A stretch of DNA of 64,000 nt, from positions 248,001 through 312,000 of the forward strand of contig NZ_PVTF01000009.1 of assembly GCF_003002815.1 (NCBI RefSeq). Direction: 5' to 3'. The stretch's first letter is position 1. Every line of letters begins with the position of its first letter. The notes beneath the pieces are model-generated. The model did not search any database and was not told the origin of the DNA. It saw only the letters and a list, made by a program, of their open reading frames with translations. A program made the position numbers and the translations under genes. The stretch is from Umezawaea tangerina (lineage in GTDB: Bacteria > Actinomycetota > Actinomycetes > Mycobacteriales > Pseudonocardiaceae). Positions 44,501-52,823 of the stretch are shown here, piece after piece.

Positions 44501-45880
44501 GATGCGGGTGCTCGACCCGTCCGCGAGCCGGACGCGGGTGTCGCCGACCACGCAGTACCGCGACGCGGCGGGCCCGTCGTCCGGGCTGCCGAAGTTGCCG
44601 TGGCCGTCGACCAGCGGGGTGTTGAGGGAGAAGTCCTGGGCCAGCCGGACCATGGCGTCGTAGATCGCGCCGTCGCCGTGCGGGTGGTACTTGCCCATGC
44701 AGTTGTGGACGACCTGGCCCTCGACGACGAACGCGTGCTCGGCGGTGCCGACCTGGATGTCGTAGGTGGTGTCGCGGCCGACCGGTTCGACGGACGTCAC
44801 GCCGGTGAGCGACAGGCCGGGCAGGGCCGCGGCGCGCGACTTCGTGGCCGGGACCGCGTGCAGGCCGTCGGTGGTGGACCAGCGCACGAGCATCGCGGCG
44901 AGCGCGGCGGCGTCGGCACCGGTCACGGCCAGGCCCTCGGGGTGGGTGCTCGCGCGGACGCCGAGGTCGGCGAGCATCGCGCGGACCGCGGAGCCTGCCG
45001 CGGCGGGCAGCAGGACGCCGTGCGGCGAGGCGGAACCGGCGCCGTCGAGCAGGCCCGCCAGGAACGGGATCCAGGTCGAGCGGTCGGCGGGCACGGATGC
45101 CGGGACCTCGTCGACCGCGAAGCCGGTCAGGGTCAGGGTGTGCCGCACCGGGTCCTCGTGCTTGTCGCGGGACGCCGCGACGCCCGCGGCGATCGCCCAG
45201 CCGTGCGCGACGTCGAGCGGCGCGCTGTCGGCGAGCTCGACGACGACACCGCCGTCGACGGCCCGGCCCGCGGCCGACACCAGCCCCTGGACGTACGGGC
45301 GCGCGTCGCGGCCCTGCGCGGGCGCGGCGGCCCAGCGGGCGCTGCCGTAACCGGCGGTGAGCCTGCCCGCGAGGTCGCGGGCTGCGGTCCAGCCGGGGGT
45401 CAGGTCGTCGTTCACGGTCCGGAACCGCTGCCCCGGCGTCACGACCATGCTCCGCCCGGTCGACCACGTCACCCTGACCAGCTCGGAGACCGGGTTCTCG
45501 TAGGCCTCGACCACCGGCACCGCGACGCCCTCGGCGTCCAGGACCAGGTCGCCCACCCCGATGGCCTCGATCGGCCGCAGGCCCTCGGGCGTGGACACCA
45601 GCGCGCCGCGCACGAAGCAGTCGCCGACCACGCGGGCCGACTTCACGTACGCGTGCGACGGCCGGTAGCCCTGCTCGTTCATCGAGTACAGGATCCGGCG
45701 GTGCACCGGCTTCAACCCGTCGCGGGCGTCGGGCAGGGCGCGCGAGTGGATGACCGAGTACGCGTACTCCAGGTAGGAGTCCTCGATCTCGGACTTCAGC
45801 GGGTTGTCGACGACGTTCGCGCCCGCCTGGTCGAAGGCGGAGGGGTCGACCTTGGTCGTCGGGCCTTTGCGGCGTGCCAT
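41513..45880 (-). CDS. Type IIA DNA topoisomerase A subunit (ParC/GyrA family) with two inteins
   Basis: 1455 aa precursor: extein 828 aa plus inteins at residues 88-393 and 443-763. The extein carries the GyrA-family winged helix and cleavage domain: [55 protein letters not shown] with catalytic Tyr442, then [13 protein letters not shown], and [15 protein letters not shown]. The C-terminal third is the six-bladed wrapping domain ([20 protein letters not shown], then [10 protein letters not shown]-type repeats). It breaks and rejoins DNA together with the B subunit upstream (34-nt gap). Because the canonical gyrase genes normally sit near dnaA/recF, this is more likely the second, topoisomerase IV-like pair of actinobacteria; gyrA cannot be excluded. 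Confidence 0.93.
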   Translation of the reverse strand: MARRKGPTTKVDPSAFDQAGANVVDNPLKSEIEDSYLEYAYSVIHSRALPDARDGLKPVHRRILYSMNEQGYRPSHAYVKSARVVGDCFVRGALVSTPEGLRPIEAIGVGDLVLDAEGVAVPVVEAYENPVSELVRVTWSTGRSMVVTPGQRFRTVNDDLTPGWTAARDLAGRLTAGYGSARWAAAPAQGRDARPYVQGLVSAAGRAVDGGVVVELADSAPLDVAHGWAIAAGVAASRDKHEDPVRHTLTLTGFAVDEVPASVPADRSTWIPFLAGLLDGAGSASPHGVLLPAAAGSAVRAMLADLGVRASTHPEGLAVTGADAAALAAMLVRWSTTDGLHAVPATKSRAAALPGLSLTGVTSVEPVGRDTTYDIQVGTAEHAFVVEGQVVHNCMGKYHPHGDGAIYDAMVRLAQDFSLNTPLVDGHGNFGSPDDGPAASRYCVVGDTRVRLADGSSTRIADLVDLPADAEADADFEVLDKDGKAVRVSKVFNSGVHPTLSVTTRAGFSIRGSENHLVLCLEAPMGVPLFQWRRLDEVRPGAVVCIARNAWADVIPTARETMLGVRGAAAVARGEAVPEFVWAGGWGVKRAFLTAVFDEDGEVRATEVGPVVHCPAGGELAAEIQEMLAEFGVIARRTAPGLAVSGVRDLRAFVERVGFQNAKARRLEDLLRRPHRSAPDEIPFVAEFVGEALDLDDWETGRARIVDGIADQETLATILPIMDSGYRFETVTDVVPGERAEVYSVRVDTEDHSFLAGAFVNHNTEARMSEAAMLLVGELGEDTIDFRPNYDGSLVEPSVLPAAFPNLLVNGTSGIAVGMATNMIPHNLGEVVTAARWLITHPDASLDKLMEFVPGPDLPTGGMLLGLDEVRKAYETGRGVVRMRAKVDIGPLEGSRGRQAITVTELPYGVGSERIIEKITDEVNKSKRLSGIADVKDLTDRENGIRLVVECKVGVNPQALLADLYRLTPMEQSFGINNLVLVEGQPQTLGLKALLEVFLAHRYDVVTRRTRFRRRKREDRLHLVEGLLTALLDIDKVIKLIRDSENAQAAKDGLMKRFKLSEIQATYILDTPLRRLTKFDKIELEAEQDRLRTEIAELTRILDDPAVLRKLVSTELAAVAKDLSADRRTSLIDGDLKEVLAASKPAGPLEVADDPCQVILSATGLVARTAAESEEASEARRRKGRTRHDAVAAVVHSTARGQILLVTNLGRAFKTDVLPLPVLPEQVGTVSLSGGMAASELLPLEKGEKVVGIAPLGEPDPTSPGLALGTRQGVVKVCAPEWPVRSDEFEVISLKEGDEVVGATWLTDGTETLAFVTSDSSLLRYAVSLVRPQGLKGGGMAGINVSAGAKVVFFGAVRPDDEVHGEAMVVTSSGQSVKVTPFGEYPAKGRATGGVRAHRFLKGETGLVLAWIGSRPAGSSKSGVPVELPEVDQRRDGSGSPHPGPDVVGHVIERG
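43592..44554 (-). other. Intein 2 of topoisomerase A subunit (321 aa)
   Basis: Inserted directly after catalytic Tyr442 (SRY/TEAR). It begins Cys443 ([20 protein letters not shown]) and ends GAFVNHN before Thr764. The block [11 protein letters not shown] resembles splicing block B, and [19 protein letters not shown] is block F. The endonuclease region holds [12 protein letters not shown], a LAGLIDADG-type motif with its acidic residue kept. The site corresponds to the one occupied in Mycobacterium leprae GyrA. Confidence 0.92.
44702..45619 (-). other. Intein 1 of topoisomerase A subunit (306 aa)
   Basis: Inserted between VVGD and [10 protein letters not shown]. It begins Cys88 ([20 protein letters not shown], block A) and ends GQVVHN before extein Cys394. 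Block F-like [19 protein letters not shown] is present. The middle has a LAGLIDADG-like motif LAGLLDGAG in which the catalytic acidic residue is Ala, so the homing endonuclease is probably dead. The splicing residues (Cys first, His-Asn last, Cys +1) are intact. Confidence 0.9.
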
Positions 45881-45914
45881 GGCTGAGCGCTCTTTCTACG
45901 GGTGCGGGGACGGG

Positions 45915-48521
45915 TCAGAGGTCGATCGCGGACTGGTCGACGCGCGAGGAGGACTCCACCAGCCACGCGCGCCGGGGCTCGACCTTCTCGCCCATGAGCA
46001 GTTCCAGCGCGGTCTCGGCCGCGTCCACGTCGTCCATGGTGATGCGGCGGACCGAGCGGGTGGCCGGGTTCATCGTGGTCTCCCACAGCTCGTCGGCGTC
46101 CATCTCGCCGAGGCCCTTGAACCGGGGCACGGGCGTGACGATCTGCTTGCCCGCCTTCTCCAGCCGGGCGACCGTCTGCTCCATCTCGCGCTGGGTGAAG
46201 GTGAAGCGGGTCTCCGGGTTGCGGCCCTTGGTGACGACCTTGTGCAACGGCGGCATCGCCGCGTAGAGCCTGCCGTCCTCGATGACGGGGCGCATGTACT
46301 TGGCGAACAGCGTGATCAGCAGCGTCCTGATGTGCGAGCCGTCGACGTCGGCGTCCGCCATCAGGATCACCCGGCCGTAGCGCATGGCGGCCAGGTCGAA
46401 CGTGCGGCCGGTGCCCGCGCCGAGCACCTGGACGATCGAGGCGATCTCGGCGTTGCGCAGGGTGTCCCCCAGGCTGGCCTTCTGCACGTTGAGGATCTTG
46501 CCGCGCAGCGGGAGCAGCGCCTGGTACTCCGACACCCGCGCCATGCGGGCGCTGTTGTGCACGAAGACGCCGGTCTCCAGGGCGAAGTTGTGCAGGCCGT
46601 CGACCGTGAGGTCGTAGACGTCCGCCACCTCCTCGAGCATCTCGACCGACCGCACCTGGTGGTTGACCGGCGACCGGCCGTCACCGGGGGCGTCGAGGTG
46701 GCCGAACATCGTGGTCTCCACCTCGGTGTCGAGCTTGGGCAGCGCCCAGATCCCCCGGTCGTTCATCCACACCGGCCTGCCGCCGTCCACGATGGACGGC
46801 GAGCGGTACAGCGGCATCAGCGACTGGTTGATGACGAGCTCGTCGGCCCGCCGGTAGCCGCCGTCGAGCAGCCGGAACAGGTGGTCCGGGGTGCACCGGA
46901 TCTCGCCGCCGTTGTCGAGGGTCACGCGGACCAGCGGGGCCATGTAGCGGGTGAGGCGCGGCTCCAGCAGCGGCGCCACGACGACGCGGCCGGTGTCGGT
47001 GGTGGCGTACCCGTAGTGCGTGATGCCGAACTGCCAGTCGGCCACCAGGTCCGCGAACGACCGGGGCCGCCCGTAGGCCATGGCGACCATCGTGTCGCCG
47101 GTGAAGCAGCCCAGCGCGCTGTCGCCCTCCACCAGGAACAGCTCGCTGCGGGACACGCCGGTGGCGCGGCAGTCGACGAGCTTGGGCGGCATCGAGGCGC
47201 CCTCGAGCGCGGTCTTGCGGCGGGCCGCGTCCTTCTGCTGCTTCTGGGTGAGCCGCACGCGCGAGGCGTCGACCACCTTCTGCAGCACGACCTTGGCCTC
47301 CATCTTGGTCTTGCGGTCCTCGGTCCACGCCTTGAGGTACCGCTCGACGACGCCCTGGATGACCTTGGTGATGCCCGCGGTGGACAGCTCGTCCTTGGTC
47401 TGCGAGGTGAACTGCGGCTCGGGGATGCGGACGTGGACGACGGCGGTCATGCCCTCCAGGACGTCGTCCAGGGTCGGCATGTCCTCCTTCGGCTTGAGCA
47501 GGCCGCGGGTCTTGGAGATGGCGTCGTGCAGCGCCTTCACCACCGCGCGGTCGAAGCCCCGCCGGTGCGTGCCGCCGTGAACGTTGCGGATCGTGTTCGT
47601 GAAGCACTCCACGGCCCGCTCGTACCCGGTGCCCCAGCGCAGCGCGACCTCGACCTCGGCCTGGCGCTCCACTTTGGACCGCATGACGCCGTTCTGGTCG
47701 GCCGCGTTCTCCTGGTAGGTGCCGGTGCCGTTGACGATCAGCGTGCCGGACACCGCCTTGTCCCCCGCCGGGGCCAGGAAGTCGACCATGTCGGCCAGGC
47801 CGTTGGGGTAGTGGAACGTCTCCTCGCCGATCGTGTCCTCGATGGCGTGGCGCAGCACGTAGGTCACGCCGGGGACGAGGAACGCGGTGTTGCGCAGCTT
47901 GGCGCGCACGCTCTCCACGTCCAGCGACGACCCGTTCTCGAAGTACCTGGCGTCGTACCAATACCGGATGGACGTGCCCGTCGACTCGCCGCGCTTCATC
48001 CGCCCGGTGATCTGCAACCCGGTCTGGTGGGTGAACGCCGCCTTGGGGCCGGGACCGTCGAACACGGCCGGGACGCCGTGCGCGAACGACATCTGGTGCA
48101 CCTTGCCGTCGCGCTTCACCGTCACGTCGAACCGGTGCGACAGCGCGTTCACGGCCGACGCGCCGACGCCGTGCAGGCCGCCGGAGGTCTTGTAGCCCGA
48201 CCCGCCGAACTTGCCGCCCGCGTGCAGCCTGGTCAGCACCAGCTCGACACCCGACAGGCCGGACTTCGCGTGCACCCCCGTGGGGATGCCGCGGCCGTCG
48301 TCGTCGACCTGGACGCTGCCGTCGGCGTGCAGCGTCACCACCACGCGGGTCGCGTTGCCCGCGATGCCCTCGTCGGTCGAGTTGTCGACGATCTCGGTGA
48401 AGAGGTGGTTGATGCCGCGGCTGTCGGTCGACCCGATGTACATGCCGGGTCGTTTGCGGACCGCTTCCAGACCCTCCAGATGTGTCAGGTCATCGGCCCC
48501 GTAGAGGGTCTCGGCAGTCAC
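45915..48521 (-). CDS. Type IIA DNA topoisomerase B subunit (ParE/GyrB family) with one intein
   Basis: 868 aa precursor: extein 683 aa plus an intein at 472-656. The GHKL ATPase domain is at about 1-220 (LEAVRKRPGMYIGSTDSRGI, EIVDNSTDEGIAG, DDDGRGIPTGVH, TSGGLHGVGASAVNALS). The transducer domain follows, and the Toprim domain contains SELFLVEGDSALG, interrupted by the intein, then SARMARVSEYQALLPLRGKI and MADADVDGSHIRTLL. It provides ATP-driven strand passage with the A subunit encoded downstream. The start ATG at 48521 (MTAETLYGADDL) begins the typical actinobacterial ParE-like sequence. The 232 nt upstream separate it from a divergent lipoprotein gene. Confidence 0.95.
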   Translation of the reverse strand: MTAETLYGADDLTHLEGLEAVRKRPGMYIGSTDSRGINHLFTEIVDNSTDEGIAGNATRVVVTLHADGSVQVDDDGRGIPTGVHAKSGLSGVELVLTRLHAGGKFGGSGYKTSGGLHGVGASAVNALSHRFDVTVKRDGKVHQMSFAHGVPAVFDGPGPKAAFTHQTGLQITGRMKRGESTGTSIRYWYDARYFENGSSLDVESVRAKLRNTAFLVPGVTYVLRHAIEDTIGEETFHYPNGLADMVDFLAPAGDKAVSGTLIVNGTGTYQENAADQNGVMRSKVERQAEVEVALRWGTGYERAVECFTNTIRNVHGGTHRRGFDRAVVKALHDAISKTRGLLKPKEDMPTLDDVLEGMTAVVHVRIPEPQFTSQTKDELSTAGITKVIQGVVERYLKAWTEDRKTKMEAKVVLQKVVDASRVRLTQKQQKDAARRKTALEGASMPPKLVDCRATGVSRSELFLVEGDSALGCFTGDTMVAMAYGRPRSFADLVADWQFGITHYGYATTDTGRVVVAPLLEPRLTRYMAPLVRVTLDNGGEIRCTPDHLFRLLDGGYRRADELVINQSLMPLYRSPSIVDGGRPVWMNDRGIWALPKLDTEVETTMFGHLDAPGDGRSPVNHQVRSVEMLEEVADVYDLTVDGLHNFALETGVFVHNSARMARVSEYQALLPLRGKILNVQKASLGDTLRNAEIASIVQVLGAGTGRTFDLAAMRYGRVILMADADVDGSHIRTLLITLFAKYMRPVIEDGRLYAAMPPLHKVVTKGRNPETRFTFTQREMEQTVARLEKAGKQIVTPVPRFKGLGEMDADELWETTMNPATRSVRRITMDDVDAAETALELLMGEKVEPRRAWLVESSSRVDQSAIDL
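46554..47108 (-). other. Mini-intein of topoisomerase B subunit (185 aa)
   Basis: Inserted in the Toprim catalytic motif EGDSALG/SARMAR. It begins Cys472 (CFTGDTMVAMAYGRPRSFAD) and ends TGVFVHN before Ser657. Splicing block B is GGEIRCTPDHLFRL; block F is VADVYDLTVDGLHNFALET. The linker between them is short and holds no LAGLIDADG motif and no complete HNH motif, so this looks like a mini-intein that lost its endonuclease. Confidence 0.92.
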
Positions 48522-48752
48522 AGGGTCAATCTCCCGATCATGGATTGCGGACGCGGTTCGCGATGGGCGGTACTGGGAGGGTATCTCCAGGGTCCGACAG
48601 TTTTCGGAAGGACCACGGCCGGAGGTGCCCGCGGGTGCACCGGATCACGTCCCCGAAGGCGTTTCCGGGCCCGTCTCGGTTGGTCGGGCGGGGGTGAACC
48701 GGGGGTCGCGCGGGTCCGTAGGAGTTCACGGGACCACCCGGAGGTGAGGACC

Positions 48753-49304
48753 GTGAAGTTCGCGACTCTCGCGATGATCATCGCCGCCGCGGGCGCAGTG
48801 GGCGCCGCGGCGGGCTGCACGTCGGCGCCGGTGGCGGCGGTGGGCGACGTGCCGAAGCTGGAGGTGCCACCGCTGAGCCTGAAGGTGTTCACGGGGAAAC
48901 CGTGCCGGGTCTTCGGGGTGGACCAGTTGGGGGCGCTGGGGGTGGACGGGCCGGGGACACCGGACCCCGAGCAGTTCGCGGGGAAGTGCCGGTGGACGGC
49001 GGACACGAAGACGATCGGGATCTCGCTGTTCGGGGAAGCGCAGGGGTTGGCGCGGGTGTACGCGGCTCGCGGGGCGTTCTCGTACTTCGAGCCCACGGTG
49101 GTGGAGGCGTATCCGGCGGTGGACCGGGATACGGGGAAGGGGACGTCGGGGAGGTGCTCGACGGTGGTGGGGATCGCCGAGGGGGCGGCGTTCGAGGTGG
49201 AGGTGGAGATCGAGGACGAGCGGGCGGCGGAGTACGGGAAGCCTTGTGAGGTGTCGAAGCAGGTGGCTTCGATCGCTTTGGGGAACATCAAGGGTGGGGG
49301 GTGA
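48753..49304 (+). CDS. DUF3558-type lipoprotein
   Basis: 183 aa, GTG at 48753 with GGAGGTGAGG upstream. The signal peptide ends in a lipobox (MIIAAAGAVGAAAGCTSAPV). The mature part has the DUF3558 pattern: [37 protein letters not shown], and C-terminal GKPCEVSKQVASIALGNI. Cysteine pairs probably form disulfides. The family of small mycolata/Pseudonocardiaceae lipoproteins has no defined biochemical role. It stands alone, divergent from the topoisomerase operon. Confidence 0.82.
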   Translation: MKFATLAMIIAAAGAVGAAAGCTSAPVAAVGDVPKLEVPPLSLKVFTGKPCRVFGVDQLGALGVDGPGTPDPEQFAGKCRWTADTKTIGISLFGEAQGLARVYAARGAFSYFEPTVVEAYPAVDRDTGKGTSGRCSTVVGIAEGAAFEVEVEIEDERAAEYGKPCEVSKQVASIALGNIKGGG

Positions 49305-49396
49305 GGCGGCTGGCTTGCGGGTTGCGTCGTGCTCACCGCTTGGTGGAGTTCTGGCCCTCTCACCCCCGTGAGTTCGGCTTTCGGTCCTCCCACCAC

Positions 49397-49715
49397 TGGG
49401 GAAGCCCGGCCCCCGGCGCGCGATTGTCTCAATGCCTTGCCCTAGTTTGTCAAGACGATAAAGCCATCTTGACAAACTAGGGCAAGGCAGGAGGGCGCTG
49501 TGGATCGGGGGCAGAGGGGAAGTCTGGCTTCGCCAGCATCAGGCTGCGCCTGACTCAAGCATCGGACTTCGTCCGACCAGGCATCCTCGGCTTCGCCGTT
49601 GGACCGGGCATCCGCGCTTCGCGGCGGACAAGGCATCGGCTGGCGCCGACGAGGCCCCAGGCGCTCCGCGCCGGATGCGCGCTGGCGGGCTGCGCCCGAC
49701 GGGGCGGGGGTGGGT
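49397..49715. repeat. Dispersed repeat element, copy 2 (palindrome core plus hairpin array)
   Basis: It shares with copy 1 the leader 49397-49432 (TGGGGAAGCCCGGCCCCCGG at its start), the position of the core palindrome exactly 36 nt later, and the segment after it (GGAGGGCGCTGTGGATCGGG onward). The hairpin array follows from 49522: CTGGC-TTC-GCCAG, CAGGC-TGC-GCCTG (49540-49552), TCGGAC-TTC-GTCCGA, CGGC-TTC-GCCG and others. It has fewer units than copy 1. It lies between the convergent lipoprotein gene and the coiled-coil gene. Confidence 0.85.
49433..49489. repeat. Perfect 23-bp-arm palindrome, core of repeat copy 2
   Basis: Left arm 49433-49455 begins TGCCTTGCCCTAG and ends TTTGTCAAGA; right arm 49467-49489 is its exact complement; loop 11 nt (CGATAAAGCCA). 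Compared with copy 1, about half the arm positions differ and every difference is matched on the other arm. Confidence 0.9.
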
Positions 49716-49770
49716 GCTCGCTGTGTGTCGGGTCTGGCTTTGAGGGGCTGTGGTGGTGACTGTGGCGGGG

Positions 49771-50583
49771 TTATTGCTCTAGTTCTGTGACGGCTGTTTG
49801 GGCGGCGGTTCGGGCGGTTTCTGCTGAGGTGAGGTGTTGTTCGGCTTTGTCCAAGGTTCTTTTCGCCTGTTGGGCCTGGCGTTCGGCGTCGCGTAGTTGG
49901 GAGCGGAGGTCTTCCAGGGTGCGCAGGCGGTTGGCGTGTTCGGTGGTGGCGTCCTTGACTTCCTTCTCGTGAGCGGTGACGCGTTGTTCTGCCTCTTCGA
50001 GGGCTTCGCGGGCTTCTGCGAGTTTGCGTTCGTGGCGTAGGGCGCGGCGTTCGGAGAGGTCGTCGATGGGGGTGGCGTCGGTCAGGGGGCCGAAGCCGGA
50101 GTATTCGAGGGCCTTCGTGAGTCTTGCTTCGCGGAGTTGGTCGGCGAGGGTGGCGTCGGACATGGCCGCGGTGAAGGTGTTGCGGACCTGTTGTTCGGCT
50201 TCGGGGGTGAGGCCGCCTGCCGAGGTGGAGGCGAGTGCCGTCAGTTCGGTGATGAGTTCGCGGCGGCGGACGTCCAGTCGGCGGAGTTCGCTCCCGTGCA
50301 TCCGGCGTTGGGCGGAGCGGAGGCGGGAGCCGAGGTCGAAGGCTTCGTCGACGAGGGCGTGACCGTCTCTGACCAGGCGGTTCACCGCCCAGGCCGCGAC
50401 GGTCGGTCTGCGCAGGGCGGCGATGGCGCGGGCGGTGTCCTTGTCGGGGGCGGCGGTGACGCGTTTGGTCCTGGCCGTGACGAAGTCGGCCGGCGGCAAG
50501 GAGTAGAGCTCGTCCGCGGCCTGGTCGACGTCCGATGTGTCCGTGATGCGACCAGTCTGGCCAGAACCGAGCGCGGCCGCCAT
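49771..50583 (-). CDS. Hypothetical actinobacterial coiled-coil protein
   Basis: 270 aa. The first half is helical and Arg/Ala-rich (AADELYSLPPADFVTARTKR, LRRPTVAAWAVNRLVRDG), a pattern seen in conserved actinobacterial proteins of unknown function. The second half (about 165-270) is a long coiled coil (ALRHERKLAEAREALEEAEQ onward) with heptads throughout and few Pro or Gly. No membrane segment or catalytic motif. The codon use is less GC-biased than its neighbours (many GTT, TCT and GAG in the third position region), perhaps a sign of different history. The ATG at 50583 lacks a strong ribosome-binding site. It is divergent from the DivIVA-like gene. Confidence 0.72.
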   Translation of the reverse strand: MAAALGSGQTGRITDTSDVDQAADELYSLPPADFVTARTKRVTAAPDKDTARAIAALRRPTVAAWAVNRLVRDGHALVDEAFDLGSRLRSAQRRMHGSELRRLDVRRRELITELTALASTSAGGLTPEAEQQVRNTFTAAMSDATLADQLREARLTKALEYSGFGPLTDATPIDDLSERRALRHERKLAEAREALEEAEQRVTAHEKEVKDATTEHANRLRTLEDLRSQLRDAERQAQQAKRTLDKAEQHLTSAETARTAAQTAVTELEQ

Positions 50584-50632
50584 CCGTAGTACGGGAAAAG
50601 GGCCGAGTCGTGACGAGCGTGAGGAGCAGCCG

Positions 50633-51247
50633 ATGAGCGTCCACAGCGTGGAGGACCTCGTGCCGCTGAAGACGGGGTTCGACCTGAGCTGGCGCGGCTA
50701 CCAGCGCGAGGAGGTCGACGACTACGTGCACGACCTCGAGCACGACCTCCGCGACCTGGCCGCCGACCGCGACGCCTGCACCGCGCGCGCCGACCACCTG
50801 GCCGAACAGCTGGAGCGCTCGCGCGCGGAGACGGCCGCCCTGCGCGCCGAGCTCAACCGGGTGTGCAGCAAGCCCTACGACCCCGACGTCCTGCCCGTCC
50901 GCCTCGCCGTCATGGTCGAGGTCGCCACCGCCGAGGCGGCCTGCGTGCTGGAACGCGCCGAAGCGACCTGGACCGCGGCCAAGGAGTCCGCAGCGAAGCT
51001 CCGCCTGCACTACGACCGCCTGGCCGACGAGACCAAGCGGCAGCGGGACGCCATCGACGCCGAGCACGCCGCCGTCGTCCGGTTGGCCCGCGTCGAGGCG
51101 GCGGCGATCATCCTGGAGGCGCAGGAACGCCAACGCCACCTGGACACCACCGCGCAGGCCGCCCGCGAACAGGTGGAGCTCGACTTCAAGCTCGCGATGG
51201 ACCAGCGGCGCGCGGAGGCGCTGCGGGAGCTGAAGGGCAAGCGCTGA
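50633..51247 (+). CDS. DivIVA-domain-like coiled-coil protein
   Basis: 204 aa from ATG 50633 with GGAG eight bases upstream. The N-terminal block LKTGFDLSWRGYQREEVDDY with VHDLEHDL is the DivIVA/GpsB-type lipid-binding and dimerisation region (F-x-x-x-x-x-G-Y-x-x-x-x-V-D-x-Y/F). Two coiled-coil stretches follow (about 40-85 and 120-200). Wag31, the main DivIVA, is normally next to division genes, so this is a paralogue. It probably acts at membrane curvature or the cell pole. A strong hairpin follows. Confidence 0.75.
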   Translation: MSVHSVEDLVPLKTGFDLSWRGYQREEVDDYVHDLEHDLRDLAADRDACTARADHLAEQLERSRAETAALRAELNRVCSKPYDPDVLPVRLAVMVEVATAEAACVLERAEATWTAAKESAAKLRLHYDRLADETKRQRDAIDAEHAAVVRLARVEAAAIILEAQERQRHLDTTAQAAREQVELDFKLAMDQRRAEALRELKGKR

Positions 51248-51248
51248 C

Positions 51249-51289
51249 CCCCGTGGAGGGCCGCCCGTGGTGGGCGGGCCCTCCACGGG
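51249..51289. terminator. Long GC-rich hairpin between convergent genes
   Basis: About 17 bp of pairing (from CCCGTGGAGGG to CCTCCACGGG, with a one-base bulge) around a short loop. It sits between the DivIVA-like gene stop and the ThuA-ricin gene stop, and probably works in both directions. Confidence 0.75.
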
Positions 51290-51294
51290 TCCGG

Positions 51295-52596
51295 TCAGCC
51301 CTGCTGGGTGAGGTGGAACGACTGCGAGGCGCTGCCGTTGCAGGTGAGCTGCACGAGCTGAACGCTGTCGGCCGCGGAGCCGCCGGGGACGGTCAGGCAC
51401 TTGGAGCTGAGCCTGCTGACGAAGTGGTAGTTGCCGTCTGTCTCGGCGACGGGCAGCCACTGCTGGTTGTCGCCACCGCCGTAGGCCCACAGGTGCAGGC
51501 CCGCGTTGTCCGCGGTGGAGGTGTTGCTGACGTCGACGACCTGCGCGGCGTTGCCCCGGTTGTTGATCCGCACGTACCCGCCGCTGGTGGGCGCGAACTG
51601 GTACTGCTGGGCGAGGGTGGCGTTGCAGGCGTACTGCTGGACGACCGTGCCGTTCGCGGTGGCGGCGGAGCGGGCGTCGACGCACTTGGAGCTGCCCTTG
51701 TTGACCGCGCTGTACCAGGCCGTGGGCGAGATGCCGCCCGGATCCGGCGGCGTGGTGCCGGAACCGCCGCCGAGCCAGAGCAGGCCGTCGAGGAGGAACC
51801 TGTTCTGGACCTCGCTGTCGAACGTGGAGGACAGGCCGGTGTTGGTCTCGTAGTTCATCGCGTTGTGGCCGAAGTTGGCGTACAGCATCTTGTAGTTCTT
51901 GTTCGTCCACAGGATGGGGTAGTAGCCGCTGCGCCACTGCTGGTTCGGGTCGGTGCCCAGCGGGAAGCTGGACGGGTCGACCGACGCGAGGACCTTGATG
52001 TTCGGGTTGGTCCGCAGGTCGTTGTTCCAGCTGTACCACTCGCTCACCGCGGAGGTGAACGTCGTGGGCAGCCGCTTGGTCGACGGGTGGGTCTGGTCCT
52101 CGACCTTGAGCACGGCGGTGGTCGGGCCCCAGGTGTTGCTCTTGAAGGTGCCGGAGCCGAGGAACGTGTTGTTGAACCAGGGCCAGTTGTTGGCGTTGTC
52201 GGTGTAGGCGGACACGTGGAAGCCGAAGTAGCCGCCGCCTCCTGCCATGTACTGCTGGAACGCCGACCGCTGCGCGGCACCCGTCGGCGCGTCGTCGAGG
52301 AACATGACGACCTGGTACTGGGCCAGGTCGGTGGCGTTGAGCATGTTCCAGTTGGTGGTCGAGGTGTAGGAGAAGTTGTTCTGCGCCGCGATCTGCGGGA
52401 AGCGGACGTTCGCCTCCTTCACCCAGTTGATGTGGGCCGCGTCCCACGTGCCGTTGTAGAAGGCCAGGACCTTGAACTGGGGCGCCGCCTGCGCCTCGAC
52501 GCGCCCGAGTGCCGGGCTGACCACGACGAACAGGCCGGCGAGCAGCAGGGCGAACAGCTGGACGACCTTGCGTTTACCGCTGGGAACGGTGCGCAT
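51295..52596 (-). CDS. Secreted ThuA-domain protein with ricin-type lectin domain
   Basis: 433 aa from ATG 52596 (MRTVPSGKRKVVQLFALLLA, signal peptide ending near VEAQA). The ThuA/GATase-like domain occupies about 35-270: VLAFYNGTWDAAHINWVKEA, YQVVMFLDDAPTGAAQRSAF, GGGGYFGFHVSAY. A Pro/Gly linker (GGGSGTTPPDPGG) leads to a C-terminal ricin B-type beta-trefoil (CBM13), with CVDARSAATANGTVVQQYAC and the Q-x-W signature DNQQWLPV. Such proteins act on polysaccharides outside the cell, though the ThuA activity is uncertain. A long leader (about 200 nt) with a palindromic site precedes it. Confidence 0.85.
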   Translation of the reverse strand: MRTVPSGKRKVVQLFALLLAGLFVVVSPALGRVEAQAAPQFKVLAFYNGTWDAAHINWVKEANVRFPQIAAQNNFSYTSTTNWNMLNATDLAQYQVVMFLDDAPTGAAQRSAFQQYMAGGGGYFGFHVSAYTDNANNWPWFNNTFLGSGTFKSNTWGPTTAVLKVEDQTHPSTKRLPTTFTSAVSEWYSWNNDLRTNPNIKVLASVDPSSFPLGTDPNQQWRSGYYPILWTNKNYKMLYANFGHNAMNYETNTGLSSTFDSEVQNRFLLDGLLWLGGGSGTTPPDPGGISPTAWYSAVNKGSSKCVDARSAATANGTVVQQYACNATLAQQYQFAPTSGGYVRINNRGNAAQVVDVSNTSTADNAGLHLWAYGGGDNQQWLPVAETDGNYHFVSRLSSKCLTVPGGSAADSVQLVQLTCNGSASQSFHLTQQG

Positions 52597-52795
52597 GCAG
52601 GGACCTTTCGGGGGTTCTTCACAGGGAGAGCGCCACCCGTGGAGGGCGACGTGCGGCGGCCCCGGCCGACGCGGCCACGGGCAAGCTCCCGAACCCCTTG
52701 GGGCGTCCTGGGACTCGCTGAAGACATCGATGTCTCCTTCGCGGTGCGAGCCGGTGCGGAAGCACCGGCCGGGCACCCCAAGACAACCCAACTTC

Positions 52796-52814
52796 AGGTC
52801 TTAATTCAAGACCT
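52796..52814. promoter_or_regulatory. AT-rich palindromic operator candidate
   Basis: AGGTCTT-AATTC-AAGACCT is a perfect 7-bp-arm palindrome in an AT-rich island, which is striking in a 72% GC sequence. It lies about 200 nt upstream of the ThuA-ricin gene start and is a plausible repressor site for it. No matching regulator is encoded nearby. Confidence 0.45.
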
Positions 52815-52823
52815 AATTTAAAC

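Noticed and set aside
44971-45075. Active LAGLIDADG endonuclease in the first A-subunit intein
   Set aside because: The motif reads LAGLLDGAG with Ala at the catalytic acidic position, so activity is unlikely.
49442-52447. Long open frames opposite the ThuA, topoisomerase and GH3 genes
   Set aside because: They are high-GC antisense shadows: Arg/Ala/Gly/Pro-rich, with no domain and no credible start site.
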